From Phycisphaerales bacterium (lineage in GTDB: Bacteria > Planctomycetota > Phycisphaerae > Tepidisphaerales > Tepidisphaeraceae): a DNA stretch of 7,325 nt. The DNA lies in contig JAQGHJ010000333.1 of the NCBI GenBank assembly GCA_028288905.1, forward strand, positions 1-7,325, read 5' to 3'. Every line of letters starts with the position of its first letter. Positions within the stretch are counted from its first letter, which is position 1. The position numbers and the translations under genes were made by a program. This document shows, in pieces, positions 1 to 6,767 of this stretch. The notes beneath the pieces were generated by a model, which was not told the origin of the DNA, made no database searches, and was given only the letters and a program-made list of their open reading frames with translations.

Positions 1-215
1 ACCGCCGTCTCCGTTTGCCAGCACGTCCCGTCCCGGAACGAGACATCGTAAAGCCCCTGCGGCAGGTCGACCTCCACCTCCCCAGCGTTTGATGGCAGGG
101 GCACCGTCCCAAAGCGCGCGTCTGAGACGCGGATCTCGGTCATGTCGGTGTTCGCCACGACGCGCAGCCGGACTTTCGGCACGTTGGCGTTGGAGCCGGC
201 GTTAGAGTTGGACAT
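1..215 (-). CDS. Partial small beta-rich protein overlapping the caspase gene (5' end only)
   Basis: The reading frame opens at an ATG at 215-213 and stays open to the window edge, giving 71 residues of N-terminus; the rest lies outside. A GGAG seven bases before the ATG is a good ribosome binding site. The start lies inside the last codons of the caspase gene, with a 14-base overlap in another frame, which suggests translational coupling. The first dozen residues are Ser/Asn/Ala-rich. They are followed by alternating beta-strand-like stretches (VPKVRLRVV, GEVEVDLPQGLYDVSF). The 'LPxGLY' turn and the preceding VRLR strand also occur in the C-terminal tail of the caspase protein, so the two probably share a small beta-sandwich module. 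I do not recognise the family. An accessory partner or target of the caspase is an inference from coupling and shared fold only. Confidence 0.72.
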   Translation of the reverse strand, partial: MSNSNAGSNANVPKVRLRVVANTDMTEIRVSDARFGTVPLPSNAGEVEVDLPQGLYDVSFRDGTCWQTETA

Positions 216-1245
216 TGAATGGCTCCCCGATCACCTTTACCGTTTGTGACGTGGCGGCCGGAGCACCGTTCGCCGGCGTTTCGAACAGGTATAGCCCGTA
301 GGGCAGTCGAACCACGTACTCCCCAGGCTGCTTCTTTAGCACCGCCGGCGCCATGGGCTTCAGGTCGAGACCGTCGACTACCCGGAAGCCGGCCGCATCA
401 TCGCGCAGCCGGACCGTGCCCTCGGTGAACCGGCCGGCGCCGAAGTCGATCAGTGGCAGCGTGTCGTCGTAGATAATTTCCGGCGGCTGGTTGTTGGCCG
501 GGTCCAGGTGGTCCTGGACCCACTTGCGGACGAACTTCTTGAGGGACTCTGACGTGACCCGGCCTGCCTCGTTCACGCCGGAGGTGAGTCCTTTGAGCAC
601 GGCGTGGGTGAAGACGCCCTGCCACAACAGCGGCACCGCCGGGTTCAGCGGGTGCGGCAACTGCTGCTCCGCAGCGGTCGACGACCACCGCGCCGCCAGC
701 CCATGCCAGTGCGCCGGGAAGCGTTGAAGCGTGGGGTTGCCGGGCGGCAGCAGCAGGTTCGCGTCGACTGTGCCCACAACTTCCCGGCAGCAGTCCATGA
801 TCAGCACGATTTCTTCGAACAGGTCACCGCGCTGGAGCGTGCGGGCGGCTAGTCGCCCCGGGATGCACCTCAACTGCCCCATCGGCGCCACGTTCGCCGC
901 GACGATCGCGCAGTCGTCGTCGTTAGGCGTTGGCGGGGTGATGCCGTGCCCGGAGAAGTAAAGGTACAGCCGGCGCCCCAGCCGGTCGGTCAGTGCCGTG
1001 CGCCTCTCGAAGAACGTGTTGATTCGGTCGACGATGTCGTCTTTCGGCGGAAACGGCGGCGGCGCCACGGTGGAGCAGATTGTGGTGATGTTGTTTGGGT
1101 CGAGTCCCCCCCCCTTGGGGTCGGCGAGCCACGTACTGAAAAACTTTGCGTCGTTGATCGACCCGCGAAGCGGCGGAATGCCGGGCGGGTAATGCTCGAT
1201 TCCCACCACGAAAGCGAAATCGCGAGGGTTCGGGACGAAAGGCAT
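202..1245 (-). CDS. Caspase-like cysteine peptidase (peptidase C14 type) with beta-rich C-terminal tail
   Basis: This 347-residue protein carries a caspase-hemoglobinase fold domain at about residues 8-245. The hallmarks are visible. There is a first strand FAFVVGIEHY (10-19), an INDA motif (30-33) where caspase-like enzymes usually have 'NDA', a catalytic-His strand YLYFSGHG (His100), and a catalytic-Cys strand VLIMDCCR (147-154). By analogy with the metacaspase DxCxSG motif, Cys153 is the likely nucleophile and Cys152 its neighbour. No signal peptide or membrane segment is seen, so it should be cytoplasmic. Residues about 275-347 form a separate beta-rich tail (TVRLR, YVVRLPYGLYLFE) resembling the product of the overlapping downstream gene. 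AGGA six bases before the ATG supports this start. Such prokaryotic caspase homologues act in signalling, programmed death or conflict systems, but the substrate here is unknown. The dyad makes peptidase assignment secure; the biological role is not. Confidence 0.9.
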   Translation of the reverse strand: MPFVPNPRDFAFVVGIEHYPPGIPPLRGSINDAKFFSTWLADPKGGGLDPNNITTICSTVAPPPFPPKDDIVDRINTFFERRTALTDRLGRRLYLYFSGHGITPPTPNDDDCAIVAANVAPMGQLRCIPGRLAARTLQRGDLFEEIVLIMDCCREVVGTVDANLLLPPGNPTLQRFPAHWHGLAARWSSTAAEQQLPHPLNPAVPLLWQGVFTHAVLKGLTSGVNEAGRVTSESLKKFVRKWVQDHLDPANNQPPEIIYDDTLPLIDFGAGRFTEGTVRLRDDAAGFRVVDGLDLKPMAPAVLKKQPGEYVVRLPYGLYLFETPANGAPAATSQTVKVIGEPFNVQL

Positions 1246-1331
1246 AGTCGGTCCTGGCCACAGAGCCGGCAGACAATCTCACCTGTCGGACGCCCCCTCA
1301 CTGCCTTGCAATAGGCGTGGCACCAGGGCAC

Positions 1332-1360
1332 AGGCTATGCGGAGGCGGCGGTCGTTACAA
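1332..1360 (-). promoter_or_regulatory. Weak candidate promoter for the caspase unit
   Basis: Read on the minus strand, TTGTAA (1360-1355) and TAGCCT (1337-1332) are separated by 17 bases. They match the sigma70-type consensus at four and three of six positions. The -35-like box sits in the only AT-rich patch of the intergenic stretch, and transcription would start roughly 80 bases before the caspase ATG. The -10 match is poor and this may be chance. Confidence 0.22.
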
Positions 1361-1440
1361 TAATTTTAACGGTGTTCGTCCCACTGCTGGCGGAAGCGAT
1401 CCGTGGCTTTGGGTCAGCGGTCAACCTTCGGTAGCAGCAG

Positions 1441-1456
1441 GGCCTGCTAGCAGGCC
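1441..1456. repeat. Perfect 16-bp palindrome (operator-like)
   Basis: GGCCTGCTAGCAGGCC is its own reverse complement, with CTAG at the centre. With no loop, it is better suited to binding a dimeric protein than to being a hairpin. An extra AGCAGG just upstream could pair with the left arm, so alternative small hairpins are possible. It lies about 196 bases upstream of the caspase start and about 80 bases beyond the candidate -35 box, consistent with an operator for the caspase unit or simply a chance palindrome. Confidence 0.45.
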
Positions 1457-1474
1457 TTGATTTAGGTCGGCACG

Positions 1475-1496
1475 GTCGCGGAAGGATGGCCGCGAC
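1475..1496. repeat. Inverted repeat, 7-bp stem with 8-base loop
   Basis: GTCGCGG (1475-1481) pairs perfectly with CCGCGAC (1490-1496). On the plus strand a T-rich tract follows about ten bases later (1502-1511), which loosely resembles an intrinsic terminator reading rightward. No plus-strand gene precedes it. On the minus strand no T run follows, so it is not a classical terminator for the LodB-like gene. Confidence 0.4.
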
Positions 1497-1511
1497 GGGC
1501 TTGTAATTTTT

Positions 1512-1539
1512 CCATCGCGCCGCGGCTAGCGCCCGATGG
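1512..1539. repeat. Inverted repeat, 6-bp outer stem with inner GC pairing
   Basis: CCATCG (1512-1517) pairs with CGATGG (1534-1539), and inner CGC/GCG bases extend the stem across a two-base bulge. It begins 47 bases after the stop codon of the LodB-like gene on the minus strand. The T run lies on the wrong side for a leftward terminator; it could instead be a 3'-end stabilising structure of the oxidase mRNA. Confidence 0.35.
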
Positions 1540-1585
1540 GGACATGAGGGAGGAGCCTATGGTGTCTGAACTGGCGTGATCCTTC

Positions 1586-2752
1586 TCAGGCCGGCGCGAA
1601 GTGGACGTGACGGCGTTGCCAAAACGGGGCATCGGGCCACCGGCATTCCATGCCGTAGTACGCCGTGCGCTGCCGCATGTAGCGGCGGATTTCCCCCTCT
1701 AGGGCAGCCGCGTACCATGCCATCGCGTCGCCGTCGCCCGCTTCGTGATTAAGGATCGCGGTTGCCGCCGCCCGCCCGGTCGCCATGGCCGTCACCAGCC
1801 CTTGTGACGACAGTGGGTCGAACGACGCGGCGGCGTCCCCGGCGGCGACCCACCCGTCGCCGTAGAATGACGTCAAATAAGAACTCCCTGCGGCCAAGAT
1901 GGTCGGTTTCGCATTCCCCGGGGCGTGCATGACGGAAATAGACTTTATATATCTGGTCTTCGACAATAGCCGACATCCTCCCGCCACTGATCGGGCCGCC
2001 GAGACGTCGAGCAGATCGCCGTCGGTCAAGTAGGCCAAAACGCGTCGGCCGTGAGGAAGAGGCGATGTGTACCACCACCCACTCGGCACCGACTCAACCG
2101 TCGTCGTCGACTCGCCAACAGGCGAACCGTCAACATGACACTCCGCCCGCAGGTCGGTTCGTTCCCCCAGGATCCAGGCGACTGCTACGAGCCGGTCTTC
2201 GCACCTCCGCCGCGCCCCTTGGTGACGTGCAACGACCGCGCGCCGGCCGCTACAATCGAGAACCCACCGGGTCCGCAGACATTCTCGGCGGCCGCCGTCA
2301 CGGCCGTCCAAGTCGATCTGCCAAGTGTCCCGCTGGCGCTCGGCCATGAGGCAGCGAGCGCCGCGCCAGACGCGGGCACCCGCCTCCTCCGCCGCCGCCA
2401 AGAGCATGCGATCGAATGCCTCCCGATCGACGTGCCAGCCGGAGCCGTAAGGATTGTAGATGAAGTCCGTACAGGCCAACTCCGTCGAGCCCCAAGCCGA
2501 ATGGTTCCCGAAAGACGGCCGGTGACCCGCCTGCTGCAGCCGGGGTGTCAGCCCCAGTTCCTCTAATAAAGGACGTGCCTCAGGCGCTAATGACTCGCCC
2601 ACCCTTATCAGGCTGCCTTGCCGACCACCAGGGGGTGAGTCAACCACCAGCACGTCGACGCCGGCGCGAGCAAGCACCATCGCGGCTACCGCACCGGCCG
2701 GTCCGGCTCCGATCACGCAGACATCCGCGGTTTCGGTGGGGGTAGGAGGCAT
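1586..2752 (-). CDS. lodB: LodB-like FAD-dependent oxidoreductase (CTQ maturation partner)
   Basis: This 388-residue flavoprotein has an N-terminal Rossmann motif GAGPAG (15-20) with Asp38 at the end of the second strand for the FAD ribose. It also has an RVGES motif (50-54) and a C-terminal GD motif, GDAAASFDPLSSQG (305-318), which contacts the FAD pyrophosphate. These are features of the geranylgeranyl-reductase/tryptophan-halogenase-like superfamily to which LodB belongs. The halogenase WxWxIP motif is absent; GWWYTSPLP (225-233) occupies a similar region. In Marinomonas, LodB is needed to form the CTQ cofactor of LodA and is encoded directly after it, and the same order is seen here with a 69-base gap. 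An in-frame TGA just upstream fixes the ATG at 2752-2750 as the earliest start, although no clear Shine-Dalgarno is visible, so coupling to the upstream gene is likely. General flavoprotein identity is firm; the LodB role rests largely on the neighbour. Confidence 0.85.
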   Translation of the reverse strand: MPPTPTETADVCVIGAGPAGAVAAMVLARAGVDVLVVDSPPGGRQGSLIRVGESLAPEARPLLEELGLTPRLQQAGHRPSFGNHSAWGSTELACTDFIYNPYGSGWHVDREAFDRMLLAAAEEAGARVWRGARCLMAERQRDTWQIDLDGRDGGRRECLRTRWVLDCSGRRAVVARHQGARRRCEDRLVAVAWILGERTDLRAECHVDGSPVGESTTTVESVPSGWWYTSPLPHGRRVLAYLTDGDLLDVSAARSVAGGCRLLSKTRYIKSISVMHAPGNAKPTILAAGSSYLTSFYGDGWVAAGDAAASFDPLSSQGLVTAMATGRAAATAILNHEAGDGDAMAWYAAALEGEIRRYMRQRTAYYGMECRWPDAPFWQRRHVHFAPA

Positions 2753-2821
2753 CGAGCTTATTCAAAGGCGTCGCGGCCGCCCGGACCTTCACCGGAACTG
2801 CATGGGAGGGCCCGAGCAACA

Positions 2822-5800
2822 TCAGTGAATTGTGCCGTTCCCGAGTATGCGGCCCGTCGGATGAGCCTCAATTTCGGCACGGGACGAATTGAGTGTCAGA
2901 CGAGGGACTCGCGGGCGCGGCATGGCCCGTTCTTTCGTGGGCGCGTTGAGAAGGTGCGCGATCTGCCGCGACACGGACAGCACGCGGTCGGCACTGGCGG
3001 GCTGGTCCGCCGCGGCTGCGACCTCTGCGGCCGCGCGGGTAGCGACTCGCGCCTTGCCTTTCTTCCCGGGTGCCGCCTGAATGCCGGCCGTCTCGGCACT
3101 ACCGGTGCGAGCGGCTTGCGCGGTGGCGGGGTGACCGGGCATCGACAAGACCGCGGCCCGGTCGCGCTCGTCCGCCCGCAGGCGCTCGCGCGGCGCCTCG
3201 CCGGGCATCGGGCACCCGGCGTTGATCCATTCGACGGCCACCTGCCGCCAAGTCCTGTCCGACGACGGCACCGTCTCCGCGAACGCGGCGGCCATGCGGT
3301 TGCCGCCGGTCAGCAGTTGCACCACCCACTTACTGGCCGCGGCGTTTCCCGGGACGATCCACCCATTTCCCGGCGAGGCCAGCGCCCGCATTAGCGCGGC
3401 CGGCTTGTTCTGCGCGAACCACCAGGCGACCGGCTGCTCGACGACCGTACCCGGGGTGGCCGGGTCCTCGCCCTTCAGCCGCAGCTGCTCGTGGGCCAAG
3501 TTCCCTTCCTGCCGGGTCTTAAAGTACTCAATGAGCGCTACCATGGCGTCAGCCGGTCCGGGCGCCGGGGCGGGGCTCACGTCCTGGGCCAGCGAGCGCA
3601 CCCACTGTTTCCAGAGTTCGATCTCGTCAGCGCTGAACACCTTGTACATGGGCCCGGTGAACTCCATGAGCTTGAAGAATTTACTGGACTCGGGGTCACC
3701 CGCCACGATGTACTTGGCGTCCAGCAGGCTCTTTAGCAGCACTCCGGGCCTGTCGAACAGGTCGTTGATCCGGTTGGCCCCCAGCGTACGGTCGCCGTGG
3801 TTTAGCCGCGCGTAGGTGGCCTTCCGCTGGATCATCGATACCAAGCGGTCTTCGATCGTCGGCGGGAACTCGATCAACCGGCGAAGGTCGTCGCCCATGC
3901 CGATGGTCTTGAACGCGATGTACCCGTTCCAGATTCGCCGCCAGTGTTCCTGAACGGCCCCCTCGCCGCTTTCATCGCGGACGTGGTCAAGATAGGTCTG
4001 AACCGCAAGTTTAGCCTTGGCTCCGTGGCCATCAACAGCATTATCAATGCCGACGTGCATCTCGTAGAACTGGGGATTCAAGTTGTGGTACTTCATCAAC
4101 TTGATTGTCTGCTTCAGTTCCAGCACCTCCCACTCCAACCACACCGTCATGCCCAGAATTTCAGGGAAGTAGGCCTCAGAAAACTCAGAAATGACCAACT
4201 GGAACACAGGGTTGCGGAAAGCAGAGTCCAAGAGTTTAGGGTCATCGGCGAACTGCCGCGTCGTGATTTCCTCTGGGTACAGGCCGACGCTATGCATCAG
4301 GTCGCGGTAGAGGTTGGCGTGGTTCAGGCGGGGGTCGCCTTTACCTACCTCGTCAGACCAGATTTCAAACAGCAGCGCATGAATCTCGCTAATCGGGCCG
4401 GGCCGAGTGGAGTTGCGCAGCCAGGCGCCATCGAGCAAGTTGAAGGGCGACAGTTGGCGGATCCGCTCCACCATGTGCTCCCGAGTCTTGAAGAGGCCGT
4501 CTGGGTCGTCCGGCCGGAAAGCGTCGGCCGCGGTTGCTAGGTTGTTGTAGATCTCGTCCAGCCTCGCGTTGTATGCGGCCGGCGAGTATGGGAAGAATCT
4601 CAACTCGTCCGCGAGCATCGGGTCGCCCTGCAGCGCCCACGCCTCGGCTAGAAAGGCGTCGGCCATGGTCTTGGCGCGAGGGCGGAAGTCGGCGAAGGAA
4701 TCGAGGTTCATCAACAGGTAAAAGTAGTCGCGGTAGCGGAGGCCGGCGTAAGGCTCGCGGTCAGTTTCCACGAACACACTCGAGCCGTCGGGCGCTTCGC
4801 GGGACGTGACGAAGCCGAGTTGGCTCCAGAGCTTGACCATGTCATTGTCGCCGGCGTAGCGACTGGCCAAGTCCCATTGAATGCCGACCATGTGCTCGTA
4901 CGCGTCCGCCGCCGCCCGGTACTCGGCCGTGGCGGAGGGGTACTCTGCAGCCCGCGGCGTGCGCACGCTATCGGGCGGGAGGAGGTGGCTCGGCTGGCGC
5001 GGGGCGTCCGGGGGTGCCGGGCGGGCTTGCCTCTTGAGCATGTCTTCAAACTGGTGAGTGTCCTCCTTGAAACGTTCTTCGCTCTCGTAGCCGGACGGCG
5101 TGGGCCGGTAGATGGCGGCGGGACGGTCCACCTGGTTCTTCCCGACCGGCCGATCCCACGAGACACGGTTGAACAGGTAGGCCGCCAGGCTTCCGCCGCC
5201 GCCATCGGCGGCGGCGGCGCTGGAGTTCCGGCTGGAGAATGCTTTCACCACCGACTCGTACTCCTCCTTGGTCACCACGTCGTCCGGCCGCTGAGCGGGC
5301 CACCAGTTGCCTTGGCATTCGTAGAAGTCCGCTTGCCAAGGAAGCGCCATCCACTTGATCACGTCCCCGGGCTTGAGTTTGACGTTATCCAGGCGGAATG
5401 GCTCGACGTACAGGTCCGGGTCGCGGGCCAGGTATGTCATCTCAATGCCCGGGAAGAACGCGCCGCCAACGCAGTGTTCCAGGGCAGCCCGGATCAGCCG
5501 GGAAGTCAGGTCGGCCACCGGGGGCTCCGTCGCCCCCGCGGCGGCGGCTGGGGCTGCCGCCGCCGGGGCAGCAGCGGAACCGGGCACGAAGTCACCCGCC
5601 GCCCACCGCTGCAATGCGCGATACTGCCGAGGCAAGAGTTTGAGCCAGGTAGTCGGGTCGTCCTGGGTGGTGTCACCGCCGTCGCCGGAGAGCGGGGGCA
5701 TGAAGAAGAAGTTGGCCTGCTTCTTTGCGTCCTCCGGTGTCGCCGGTTTCGGGTCGCGGATGCGGCTGAAGATGGCCTGCCGCTCGGCCGCCGACTCAGG

Positions 5801-6721
5801 GCCATTGGAGGCAAGGCCGCCGAGTCGGCTGATGAACTCCCCCGGCCGCCCGGGGCCGTGTCCTCGCACCGCCAGCCCGTTGACCCATTGGTAGCCGCAA
5901 ATGCGGCGGAGGATGGGGAGCACGTCGCGGTCGAAGGAAACCTCCGCCGGCTCCCGCAGGAGCCCCTTGTCGACCGCCACCTCCTCCATCACGTCGTACA
6001 GCGTGACAAGGTTTTCAGTTTCTGGCGCGAAGTCCGGCGGTGTGACCAGCACTCGGGCCTCACCGCGGAGCGGGCATTCGGCGCCGCTTTTCAGGACGAC
6101 TTGTGCCTTCACCGGGCCGTCGGAGGTGTCGTCGAACCAGTAGTCGTTGTTCGCGTAGTTGCGGATCGGGTTCTCCGGCCGGACGCTCTCCGACCGGCCT
6201 GCGCCGCCGAGGACGAGTAACCGACCATTGCTGTCGGTCCGCAACTCGCCAAGGGCGACCTCGCGGTCATAAAACCGCCCCCCGTCGAACCGGTACTCCG
6301 GCCCCGACGTGCCGGCGCCGGAGATCGACCGGGGCCCCGGGTCAATGACGAGTCGGGACCTGTCCGACTCCCCCGCGTTGCGAAGGGCGGGCTTGCGGCC
6401 TTCGGCGGCCATCTCGTTGGCGCGAGGCTCGCCGACAAATTGGAACCCCGCCGCCTTGGCATTGACCAAATGTGCGGTCCATGTAATCGTGGCGTCGGCC
6501 GACGTAATCTCGCCCACTGGCTGGTCGTTCTCGTCGAACCCAACAACGCGGAACCGGGCTGCCTGCCGTTTCAGGGCACCCTGGGCATCGCGGAAACTGC
6601 CGCCGTTGTCGGCGGGTCGGCCGGGCACCTCAGGGCCGACGAAGAAGCCGTCGGGGCTATTGCCCACCCGAGCGATCCCGATGCTCGGGTAGATCTTGCA
6701 GTACTTGTATTCGCGGGACAT
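2822..6721 (-). CDS. lodA: Giant LodA-like CTQ oxidase fused to a heme-oxygenase-like diiron oxidase domain
   Basis: This is a 1299-residue protein counted from the ATG at 6721; LodA itself is about 726 aa. Residues 1-655 are LodA-like. They include YPSIGIARVGNSPDGFF (11-27), FDRDVLPIL (263-271), CVGGAFFPGIE (417-427), DFYEC...WWPAQRPD (465-480) and LGFV...FVETDRE (635-656). Asp465-x3-Cys469 matches the Asp512/Cys516 spacing recalled for LodA, making Cys469 the likely CTQ cysteine and Trp522 its likely partner. Residues about 750-945 read as an HDO domain: SPFNLLDGAWL (758-768), FEIWSDEVGKG (785-795), Glu791-x9-His801, and His889-x3-Asp893-x5-His899 in a GIDNAVDGHG context. Residues 988-1044 and 1100-1168 are two similar heme-less cytochrome-c-like modules, followed by an Ala/Arg/Lys-rich tail. 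Two low-complexity inserts (383-397, 502-510) flank the cofactor region. No signal peptide is seen. A longer start at 6766 would add an Arg-rich 15-residue leader; AGAGGA before 6721 and the family N-terminus favour the shorter form. The substrate is unknown: amine or amino-acid oxidation to a carbonyl, NH3 and H2O2 is expected for the first domain. Confidence 0.85.
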   Translation of the reverse strand: MSREYKYCKIYPSIGIARVGNSPDGFFVGPEVPGRPADNGGSFRDAQGALKRQAARFRVVGFDENDQPVGEITSADATITWTAHLVNAKAAGFQFVGEPRANEMAAEGRKPALRNAGESDRSRLVIDPGPRSISGAGTSGPEYRFDGGRFYDREVALGELRTDSNGRLLVLGGAGRSESVRPENPIRNYANNDYWFDDTSDGPVKAQVVLKSGAECPLRGEARVLVTPPDFAPETENLVTLYDVMEEVAVDKGLLREPAEVSFDRDVLPILRRICGYQWVNGLAVRGHGPGRPGEFISRLGGLASNGPESAAERQAIFSRIRDPKPATPEDAKKQANFFFMPPLSGDGGDTTQDDPTTWLKLLPRQYRALQRWAAGDFVPGSAAAPAAAAPAAAAGATEPPVADLTSRLIRAALEHCVGGAFFPGIEMTYLARDPDLYVEPFRLDNVKLKPGDVIKWMALPWQADFYECQGNWWPAQRPDDVVTKEEYESVVKAFSSRNSSAAAADGGGGSLAAYLFNRVSWDRPVGKNQVDRPAAIYRPTPSGYESEERFKEDTHQFEDMLKRQARPAPPDAPRQPSHLLPPDSVRTPRAAEYPSATAEYRAAADAYEHMVGIQWDLASRYAGDNDMVKLWSQLGFVTSREAPDGSSVFVETDREPYAGLRYRDYFYLLMNLDSFADFRPRAKTMADAFLAEAWALQGDPMLADELRFFPYSPAAYNARLDEIYNNLATAADAFRPDDPDGLFKTREHMVERIRQLSPFNLLDGAWLRNSTRPGPISEIHALLFEIWSDEVGKGDPRLNHANLYRDLMHSVGLYPEEITTRQFADDPKLLDSAFRNPVFQLVISEFSEAYFPEILGMTVWLEWEVLELKQTIKLMKYHNLNPQFYEMHVGIDNAVDGHGAKAKLAVQTYLDHVRDESGEGAVQEHWRRIWNGYIAFKTIGMGDDLRRLIEFPPTIEDRLVSMIQRKATYARLNHGDRTLGANRINDLFDRPGVLLKSLLDAKYIVAGDPESSKFFKLMEFTGPMYKVFSADEIELWKQWVRSLAQDVSPAPAPGPADAMVALIEYFKTRQEGNLAHEQLRLKGEDPATPGTVVEQPVAWWFAQNKPAALMRALASPGNGWIVPGNAAASKWVVQLLTGGNRMAAAFAETVPSSDRTWRQVAVEWINAGCPMPGEAPRERLRADERDRAAVLSMPGHPATAQAARTGSAETAGIQAAPGKKGKARVATRAAAEVAAAADQPASADRVLSVSRQIAHLLNAPTKERAMPRPRVPRLTLNSSRAEIEAHPTGRILGNGTIH
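3218..3760 (-). repeat. Two diverged copies of a cytochrome-c-like module within the LodA-like protein
   Basis: Copy 1 (residues 988-1044) runs LFDRPG, YIVAGDPESSKFF, GPMYKVFS and ELWKQWV. Copy 2 (residues 1100-1168) runs WFAQNKP, WIVPGNAAASKWV, GNRMAAAF and TWRQVAVEWINAG. The shared order (IV-x-G-D/N, SK-F/W, G-x-M, W-x5-6-WV/I) matches the distal half of small c-type cytochromes ('PGDP..S.L...M...WI..GA'), but neither copy has a CxxCH heme motif. The duplication is read directly from the protein; the cytochrome kinship is inferred from memory of the motif. Confidence 0.55.
5193..5217. repeat. Perfect 11-bp GC hairpin within the LodA-like coding region
   Basis: Three-base repeats of CCG form CCGCCGCCGCC (5193-5203), a loop ATC, then GGCGGCGGCGG (5207-5217). 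In protein this is an Ala4-Asp-Gly4 linker at about residues 502-510, lying between the proposed CTQ residues Cys469 and Trp522. It is a very stable mRNA or DNA hairpin and a likely slippage hotspot. Confidence 0.8.
5531..5575 (-). repeat. Alanine/proline low-complexity linker in the LodA-like gene
   Basis: About fifteen codons (residues 383-397) encode almost only Ala with single Pro breaks, immediately before the CVGG region of the oxidase domain. The GCC/GCG runs make it GC-dense. It probably is a flexible surface loop and does not interrupt any recognised motif. Confidence 0.7.
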
Positions 6722-6767
6722 GAGACGTCCTCTTCGGGCGCGGCGGATGCGCCGACGCGGTGTCATT

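Larger units (their letters stand above)
1246..1585. other. 340-base gene-free stretch between the LodB-like and caspase genes
   Basis: No frame here has coding character, family motifs or a good start. The stretch holds an AT-rich patch at about 1355-1370 that stands out against the GC-rich surroundings, and three inverted repeats at 1441-1456, 1475-1496 and 1512-1539. Because both flanking genes read leftward, it should contain the end of the oxidase transcript and the promoter of the caspase unit. No minus-strand hairpin is directly followed by a T run, so I cannot point to a classical intrinsic terminator for the LodB-like gene. Confidence 0.6.

Noticed and set aside
990..1331. Extra minus-strand genes overlapping the caspase 5' end
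   Set aside because: These frames overlap the motif-bearing caspase frame and carry only low-complexity Arg/Ser/Pro sequence.
1475..1511. Intrinsic terminator of the oxidase operon
   Set aside because: The hairpin plus T-rich tract points rightward, while all genes read leftward, and the T run is about ten bases from the stem.
2051..2566. Plus-strand open frame opposite the LodB-like gene
   Set aside because: The minus strand here encodes conserved flavoprotein sequence; the plus frame is Arg/Pro-rich with no motif.
1586..2752. Flavin-dependent halogenase
   Set aside because: FAD motifs fit the superfamily, but the halogenase WxWxIP motif is missing and the gene follows a LodA-like gene, as LodB does.
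5254..5473. CTQ formed between Cys417 (CVGG) and Trp473/Trp474
   Set aside because: The spacing is superficially close to LodA's, but the Asp-x3-Cys signature recalled for the CTQ cysteine occurs at Asp465/Cys469, and Cys417 better fits LodA Cys448.
4820..6220. Long plus-strand open frame (466 codons) antisense to the LodA-like gene
   Set aside because: It has no recognisable domain and is a mirror of GC-rich codon bias on the minus strand, where the frame contains clear LodA family motifs.
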